From: Pasteurella dagmatis
Lineage (GTDB): Bacteria > Pseudomonadota > Gammaproteobacteria > Enterobacterales > Pasteurellaceae
Length of the DNA stretch: 64,000 bases
Direction: 5' to 3'
Assembly (NCBI RefSeq): GCF_900186835.1
Contig: NZ_LT906448.1
Coordinates: forward strand, 1,278,501 to 1,342,500
A program made the translations under genes and the position numbers. Position 1 is the stretch's first letter; the number at the start of each line of letters is the position of its first letter. This document shows positions 58,133 through 64,000 of this stretch, in pieces. A model generated the notes under the pieces. That model had not been told where the DNA came from, made no database searches, and worked only from the letters and a program-made list of their open reading frames with translations.

Positions 58133-59317
58133 TTATTTTTGACAAGCACGCGCAATTTCTAAAATACGATCGACAACAGACAACCAACTATGTTGCTGTT
58201 CTGCAGTCAAACGGGCCATCATACCTAATTTCTGTGCTTTGACAGGATCAGTAAATAATTGGGCAATCACATCTGCCATTTTTTCTGGATTATCAGGTTC
58301 AACTAAAAGACCATTATGATTATCATCAACAACGGTTTCCAAATGCCCAACTCGTGTTGAAATAATTGGTAAACCGGCTGCCATATATTCATAAATTTTC
58401 AAAGGTGAAAAATAGAATTGTTCCATATAAGGATAAGGTGCGACTGCCACATCCATTTTTGCTAACCACTGAGGCACATCTTCCGGCAAAATTGCACCAG
58501 TAAACTGCACATATTCAGCCAGCCCTAATTTTGTGATTTCGTCATTAAGTAGTTCATATTGCGGACCATCACCAACAATCAGTAAACGGGTGTTATAACC
58601 TCGTTTTCTTAAAATTGACCACGCTTGAACTAATACCGAAACACCATGCCAAGGTTTCAGTGTGCCTAAAAAACCTACAACTGGGATATTCATTTCGCCC
58701 AAATCAACTGCAGTATTTAAACGTTTCGCATTTTCTTCTGCGGCTGGCGCAAAGCGAACAAGATCCACACCATTAGCAATCACATGCACTTTACCTTTGG
58801 CTTTCTCAAAGGTTTCAAGATAATGTTTCACACCAGGTGAAACAGCTACCATTGCATCTACATTAGAAAAAACATATTCCGCAACGGCTTGAGCTTCGTC
58901 TTCTAAAGGAAGCTCACGATGTTTTTTCTGTTCTTCAATTAAGGGGGCATTCACTTCTAAAATTGATACACATTGGTGTTTTTTAGCAAATGCTATCCCA
59001 CCACGACTCCATAAAGAATAACGTTCATAGACAAGATCAAATGGACCTGATTCCGCTAAGATTTTTTCTAAACCTTCATTTGCCACTAATGATGCACGAG
59101 CACGATCTTCTGCAGAATGATTAGATAATGTTGGTAATGCGTGAACCTGAATATCTTTTAATTCTTCAGGCACTTCGCCACCCAATCGTTGAGCAAATAA
59201 AGTGACTTCTAAGCCACGTTTAAGCATACCTTTGATAACTTCTTGCACATGAACTGATGCACCCTTAGTTCCAAAAACAGGAATACCAGGATCCGCACAA
59301 ATATAAGCTACTCGCAT
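58133..59317 (-). CDS. glycosyltransferase, GT4 family (1)
   Basis: The 394-residue GT-B protein has the N-terminal acceptor fold (MRVAYICADPGIPVFGTKGASVHVQEVIKGM, including the glycine-rich loop) and the donor domain VVGFLGTLKPWHGVSVLVQAW ... LLIVGDGPQYELL. The E-x7-E type region is FYFSPLKIYEYMAAGLPIIS. Donor and acceptor cannot be told. It lies 57 bases after the second GT4 gene in the operon. Confidence 0.88.
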   Translation of the reverse strand: MRVAYICADPGIPVFGTKGASVHVQEVIKGMLKRGLEVTLFAQRLGGEVPEELKDIQVHALPTLSNHSAEDRARASLVANEGLEKILAESGPFDLVYERYSLWSRGGIAFAKKHQCVSILEVNAPLIEEQKKHRELPLEDEAQAVAEYVFSNVDAMVAVSPGVKHYLETFEKAKGKVHVIANGVDLVRFAPAAEENAKRLNTAVDLGEMNIPVVGFLGTLKPWHGVSVLVQAWSILRKRGYNTRLLIVGDGPQYELLNDEITKLGLAEYVQFTGAILPEDVPQWLAKMDVAVAPYPYMEQFYFSPLKIYEYMAAGLPIISTRVGHLETVVDDNHNGLLVEPDNPEKMADVIAQLFTDPVKAQKLGMMARLTAEQQHSWLSVVDRILEIARACQK

Positions 59318-59374
59318 AATTTTTTACCTTCTATCTGATACTAAATTTAATTTGCAAAATGACATTGATACGAT

Positions 59375-60598
59375 TTACTTATTAATTGCCGCACTAAATA
59401 ATTGTTGCAATACTGCAACGTTCTTATCTTCATCGTATTCACTCTCAATTAATGCTCGTGAATTGAGAGATAAGGTTTTGCAAAGTTCAGGATCATCAAG
59501 TAAGCGTTCAATTGCATCTGCTAACGCTTCAGGATCATTTGGTGGCACGCATAAACCCGTCACACCATCTTGCACCAATTCAGGAATACCAGCGACTTGT
59601 GTAGAAATAACTGGAGTACCTAACGCCATTGATTCTAATAAAACAGTCGGTAAGCCATCTCTATCGCCATCTTCACTGATAACACTTGGTGCAATCATCA
59701 TATTTGCAGACTTCATAAATTTGATAATTTCAGGTTGAGGCATTGGACCAACCATATCAACAACATCTTGGATATTAAGCCTTTCAATTTGCTCAAGTAA
59801 CTGTCCACGTAATCCACCGTCGCCTACTAACGTGCAATGCATTGAAACCTCACGTTGTTTCAAAATAGCTAATGCATCTAATAAAACACTAAAGCCTTTC
59901 TTCGCAACTAAACGTCCAACAGAAAGGATATGACGGTTATTTTGAGTAAAAGGTTGGTAAGGAAATTTACGTAGATCCATTCCGTTATAAATTCTGACCG
60001 CACTTTTTGCATCATCACCATATTGCTCACGCAAATAGGCAAGATTGTAATCAGATACAGTTACAGTCGCAGATGCATCTCGCATTTTTTGCCCAAGCTC
60101 AGTCGATTCTTCATATTGGAAATAAATATCTTTAGCGTGAGCAGTAAAGGTGTAAGTAATATCTGCAAAAATTGCCGCTTGTCTGGCAACTGTCGTTGCT
60201 TGTGTGCCAAAGTGAGCATGCAAATGTTGAATACCACGTTTTTTAATCTCTAATGCAAGCAATACACTCTGAGCTACTTCGTGAACTGTACCTTTCGCTT
60301 TTTCTAATTTAGCAGCAAAATTGGAGAGTTTACTAAAGCCCTCATTAAGCAAAGCCCAAAATGTTTCTGTATTACGTTGCTTATCAGTAAGACGACTTAC
60401 TGGTGCACGCACTTGAGAAATTCCATCTTGGAAATGAGTTTCCATTACTGGGCCTAAGGCAAAAATATCAATTTTTGTACCCGCTCTTTCATGAGCAAGA
60501 ATTTCATTAACAACAAAAGTTTCTGAGAAACGTGGATAGCGTTTTAACACGTAGCCGATATACATAGGCTTTAATTCGCTTAAAGTCATTTTTTCCAT
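59375..60598 (-). CDS. glycosyltransferase, GT4 family (2)
   Basis: The 407-residue protein has YVLKRYPRFSETFVVNEILAH at the start, HLHAHFGTQATTVARQAA (typical of a group of exopolysaccharide GT4 enzymes), the donor domain ILSVGRLVAKKGFSVLLDAL and the E-x7-E motif in GLPTVLLESMALGTPVIS. The start is the ATG at 60598, with GGAG 6 bases upstream; an in-frame codon at 60610 precedes the ribosome site. An uptake-signal core is at 59997-60005. Its sugar is unknown. Confidence 0.88.
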   Translation of the reverse strand: MEKMTLSELKPMYIGYVLKRYPRFSETFVVNEILAHERAGTKIDIFALGPVMETHFQDGISQVRAPVSRLTDKQRNTETFWALLNEGFSKLSNFAAKLEKAKGTVHEVAQSVLLALEIKKRGIQHLHAHFGTQATTVARQAAIFADITYTFTAHAKDIYFQYEESTELGQKMRDASATVTVSDYNLAYLREQYGDDAKSAVRIYNGMDLRKFPYQPFTQNNRHILSVGRLVAKKGFSVLLDALAILKQREVSMHCTLVGDGGLRGQLLEQIERLNIQDVVDMVGPMPQPEIIKFMKSANMMIAPSVISEDGDRDGLPTVLLESMALGTPVISTQVAGIPELVQDGVTGLCVPPNDPEALADAIERLLDDPELCKTLSLNSRALIESEYDEDKNVAVLQQLFSAAINK

Positions 60599-60630
60599 AA
60601 TTAGCTCCAAAAATAAGTTGGATAAATAAA

Positions 60631-61830
60631 TTAAGAAGATTGTCTTTTGTTTACGATGGATCGGACTTGATTAACTACATTGTCCAATCCATTAAACCTT
60701 AGTACATCTCTGGCATTACGCTGTTTTTTCTGACCAGCCATCCAAGAGGATAGGGCTTCAGGAGTAAGCAAATCAGGATGTAAACAATCAATAATGCCCA
60801 TCTCGGCTAAGCGAGAGGCTCGTATCCATTGCTCTTTTCTTGGAGAAATTCGTGGAACAATAAGCGCACGCTCATTGAAAGAAAGAATTTCAGTGACCGT
60901 ATTATATCCACCCATTGAGATGATGCATTCTGCTTCCTGCATCAATTTGAGAGGTTCTGCAACAAAATCTACGACATGAATTTCAGGACGTTTTTCAATC
61001 ATATCATGAATTTGTTTACGTTGTTCTTCTGGCATCAATGCACCAGTAATCAACAAGCCATTCCAACCTTTCGGTAATTCAGCTTGCATAAATGTTTTGG
61101 CAAGTTCAAAACCATCTTGCCCTCCCCCTACTACACAAAGTGCATAAGGATATTCAACACTTGATGAAATCACTGTATCTAAACCATGATTTTCCATCCT
61201 ACATGTTTGATCTAAATAACCAACATATTGTAATTTTTCACAGATATCTTCATCAAGATTATATTCTCTAGCAAAATCAAATAAGTGAGGATCACCATAT
61301 ACCCAGATACTATCAAAATATAAACGAATGATTTCTAGGTTTTTCAACTTTTTCCATTGTGAAATAACTGCTTCTGGCTCATCAATAATATCACGCAATC
61401 CCAAAACAATATGAGTACCACGGCTAGCTAGAACTGGTAAAATTGTATCTAATTCATTCATTGCACCACGAGGCACATTATCTACCACTAGAATATCTGG
61501 CTCAAATAAATCTAGCGTTGAATAAATTATCTGCCTACGTACTTCAACTAAACGATCAATATCTTTACCTAAAGAGTTAGGAATATATTTACCTTCAGAA
61601 GTTTTAAAGTAACTTGGCATAGTCACTGTATCAGCCCCTTTAGGTAGCTTAAAAGCCCCCGACTCCCTTACTCCAGAAAGTAACAGAATTTCTGTATTTG
61701 GGCATGTTTGTAAAACTGACTGAGCAAGCAACATATTGCGACGAATATGCCCCAGTCCCATAGTATCATGGGAATAAAACGCAATCCGCGATGTTTCTAA
61801 ACAATCGCAATTCTTTAATAAGTCTTGCAT
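60631..61830 (-). CDS. glycosyltransferase, MurG/GT28-like
   Basis: The 399-residue protein has an N-terminal RIAFYSHDTMGLGHIRRNM, the glycine-rich loop of GT28-type enzymes, and a C-terminal donor site CIISMGGYNTVTEILSFNERALIVPR. Between them are ILVVDNVPRGAMNELD and YALCVVGGGQDGFELAKTFM. It is the first gene of the six-gene operon, so it may start synthesis on a lipid or other acceptor. It carries several cysteines near the N-terminus (CDCLE). The family is poorly characterised. Confidence 0.8.
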   Translation of the reverse strand: MQDLLKNCDCLETSRIAFYSHDTMGLGHIRRNMLLAQSVLQTCPNTEILLLSGVRESGAFKLPKGADTVTMPSYFKTSEGKYIPNSLGKDIDRLVEVRRQIIYSTLDLFEPDILVVDNVPRGAMNELDTILPVLASRGTHIVLGLRDIIDEPEAVISQWKKLKNLEIIRLYFDSIWVYGDPHLFDFAREYNLDEDICEKLQYVGYLDQTCRMENHGLDTVISSSVEYPYALCVVGGGQDGFELAKTFMQAELPKGWNGLLITGALMPEEQRKQIHDMIEKRPEIHVVDFVAEPLKLMQEAECIISMGGYNTVTEILSFNERALIVPRISPRKEQWIRASRLAEMGIIDCLHPDLLTPEALSSWMAGQKKQRNARDVLRFNGLDNVVNQVRSIVNKRQSS

Positions 61831-62597
61831 ACTTGATCTTCTCTTTTGTTCCTAATGTAAATTAAGTCTAACGATAAAATAAAAACTTAATAAAAATAAC
61901 TTAACTGAATAGATATTATCCTGATAAAGTATAAAAAGAAAGCAAGAAAGCCGTTTTAAGTTCATTTTTCAATCAATCAGAAGACTAAAAAAATCTCTTA
62001 AAAGGTAAAGGAATATAAGGTTATTCTTTAAGAAGAATTGATACTGATAAAGGTATAAAAAACATATCAAAAGAAGAAATAGGTGCTCTATATGTGTATA
62101 GTGTTGAGTAAAATACAGTCAAATAAATTTTCAATTGAAGTAAATTTATATCAAAAAAGATTAAAGATAAAATAATAAATTAAAACTAAAAAAGACTGCA
62201 TAAAAATAAGTTAAATATTTATCATATTTTACTAATACCGATATTAATATTGTATTTTTGATATATGAATTACATAAAACGATAGAATACTATTATAAAA
62301 TAACAAAGAGCATAGTTCTGTATACATTAATAAAAAAGTAAAAACACCGCCCTTTAGATTGAAGAGCGGTGCTGTCTTATATTTTTCAAGGTTTGTGGTT
62401 CAGCTTGTTATTGTTGTTATTTTTCTATTTATGTGGTTTATTAATCCCATTTACTCGCTTTTATCTCATACCATTCTACTGTTTCCTACTGTTTCCAACG
62501 GGATGAGATTAAAGTTAAAGTTAGTGTAAAACTAAAAGCTAGCCCTCTTCTATTTCATCTAGCCATTTTTTCATCTTTTACAATTTCCACCGAACAC
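61831..62597. other. 767-base non-coding region with a possible small RNA
   Basis: The first ~500 bases are very AT-rich and should hold the glycan operon promoter, which I could not fix. At 62345-62371 CACCGCCC/GAGCGGTG forms a terminator for the minus strand, followed there by TTTTTACTTTTTT. At 62464-62508 a 12-bp stem (two mismatches) encloses a loop consisting of two copies of CTACTGTTTC. No gene of normal size is present; a tiny minus-strand frame (MKKWLDEIEEG) lies near 62560. Confidence 0.55.
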
Positions 62598-62626
62598 AAA
62601 AAAACCTCAACTATCACTAGTTGAGG
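62598..62626 (-). terminator. terminator of the rrn operon
   Basis: CCTCAACTA-TCAC-TAGTTGAGG is a perfect 9-bp stem, followed on the minus strand by seven U residues, just beyond the 5S rRNA. Confidence 0.93.
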
Positions 62627-62642
62627 CTCTCTCTAAATCAAA

Positions 62643-62759
62643 ACCTGGCGGTGACCTACTCTCACATGGGGAAACCCCACACTACCATCGGCGTAACAGC
62701 GTTTCACTTCTAAGTTCGGCATGGAATTAGGTGGGTCCACTGCACTATCGCCGCCAAGA
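62643..62759 (-). rRNA. rrf: 5S ribosomal RNA
   Basis: The minus strand reads the conserved 5S sequence, including CCATGCCGAACTTAGAAGTG, GCCGATGGTAGTGTGG and CCCATGTGAGAGTAGG, with the closing helix CTTGGCGGC / CCGCCAGG. Ends are accurate to a few bases. A 135-base spacer separates it from 23S. Confidence 0.96.
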
Positions 62760-62894
62760 TATCCCGTTGATGTTATCTTATTGTCTTTGTTCTTTAATTC
62801 GAAACAAGCTGTCTAATGAGTCTTTCCAATTTTCGTCTGCGTTATTGCTTTGCTTAGCGTCTCTCACCTACACCCAAAAACACTTGAGCGTTGT

Positions 62895-64000
<1,106 letters not shown>

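Noticed and set aside
52554..61830. Glycan operon as a tRNA-integrated island
   Set aside because: It borders tRNA-Leu, but I found no second copy of the tRNA 3' end and no integrase, and the operon contains several uptake signals.

Overview
The window comes from the chromosome of a Pasteurellaceae bacterium. The 9-base core of the Haemophilus-type DNA uptake signal (AAGTGCGGT or its complement) occurs more than twenty times, and most housekeeping proteins look like close relatives of Haemophilus influenzae proteins. Gene blocks such as galMKT-galS-mglBAC, menB-menC-aroQ-accBC-yhdT-panF-prmA-dusB-fis and glyQ-glyS have the order I would expect for Haemophilus/Aggregatibacter. A nicotinamide phosphoribosyltransferase gene (nadV type) suggests an organism that does not need NAD supplied as V factor. 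That would fit Aggregatibacter, for example the A. aphrophilus group, but the species cannot be fixed from the sequence alone.

Layout. 0-2.7 kb: end of infA, lnt, corC. 2.8-11.2 kb: galactose uptake and catabolism (galMKT on the minus strand; galS and mglBAC on the plus strand), with readable CRP and GalR/S operators. 11.4-14.2 kb: four tandem paralogous lipoprotein genes. 14.4-16.8 kb: a His-rich, ZnuD-like outer-membrane receptor. 16.8-20.9 kb: an accessory segment flanked by a decayed copy of the purL 3' end and by intact purL; it holds two unknown genes and a DUF262 + HEPN gene pair that looks like a defence or toxin module. 20.9-35.3 kb: core genes (purL, fis, dusB, prmA, panF, yhdT, accC, accB, aroQ, menC, menB, a DUF2254 gene). 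35.5-41.5 kb: glyQ, a glutaredoxin-like gene, a GST gene, then a cold-shock-domain/P-loop/deaminase fusion related to anti-phage dCTP deaminases (AvcD type), then glyS. 41.7-44.6 kb: a stalk-only YadA-type trimeric autotransporter and nadV. 45-48 kb: miaB, ubiF, rpsO. 48.2-52.3 kb: a heme acquisition operon (hutX-hutZ-TonB receptor) with a possible Fur box. 52.6 kb: tRNA-Leu(CAA). 52.7-61.8 kb: a six-gene minus-strand operon (three glycosyltransferases, an ABC half-exporter, a tandem kinase-like protein, UDP-glucose dehydrogenase) that should make and export an uncharacterised uronic-acid-containing glycan or glycolipid. 62.6-64 kb: 5S rRNA and the 3' part of 23S rRNA of an rrn operon, minus strand.

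How it fits together. The mgl system imports galactose and galMKT feeds it toward UDP-glucose; Ugd could draw on that pool to make UDP-glucuronate for the glycan operon. ZnuD-like and Hut genes provide zinc and heme uptake. The two candidate defence loci lie in otherwise conserved neighbourhoods, and I saw no uptake-signal core inside either, which suggests recent arrival. The glycan operon and nadV do carry cores and so have probably been in this lineage longer.

The best candidates for little-described biology are the DUF262-HEPN pair with its purL footprint, the cold-shock-fused deaminase with a structured leader, the glycan operon with its double kinase protein, and a possible small RNA locus between two terminators beside the rrn operon. 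No CRISPR array, transposase, integrase or prophage gene was seen.
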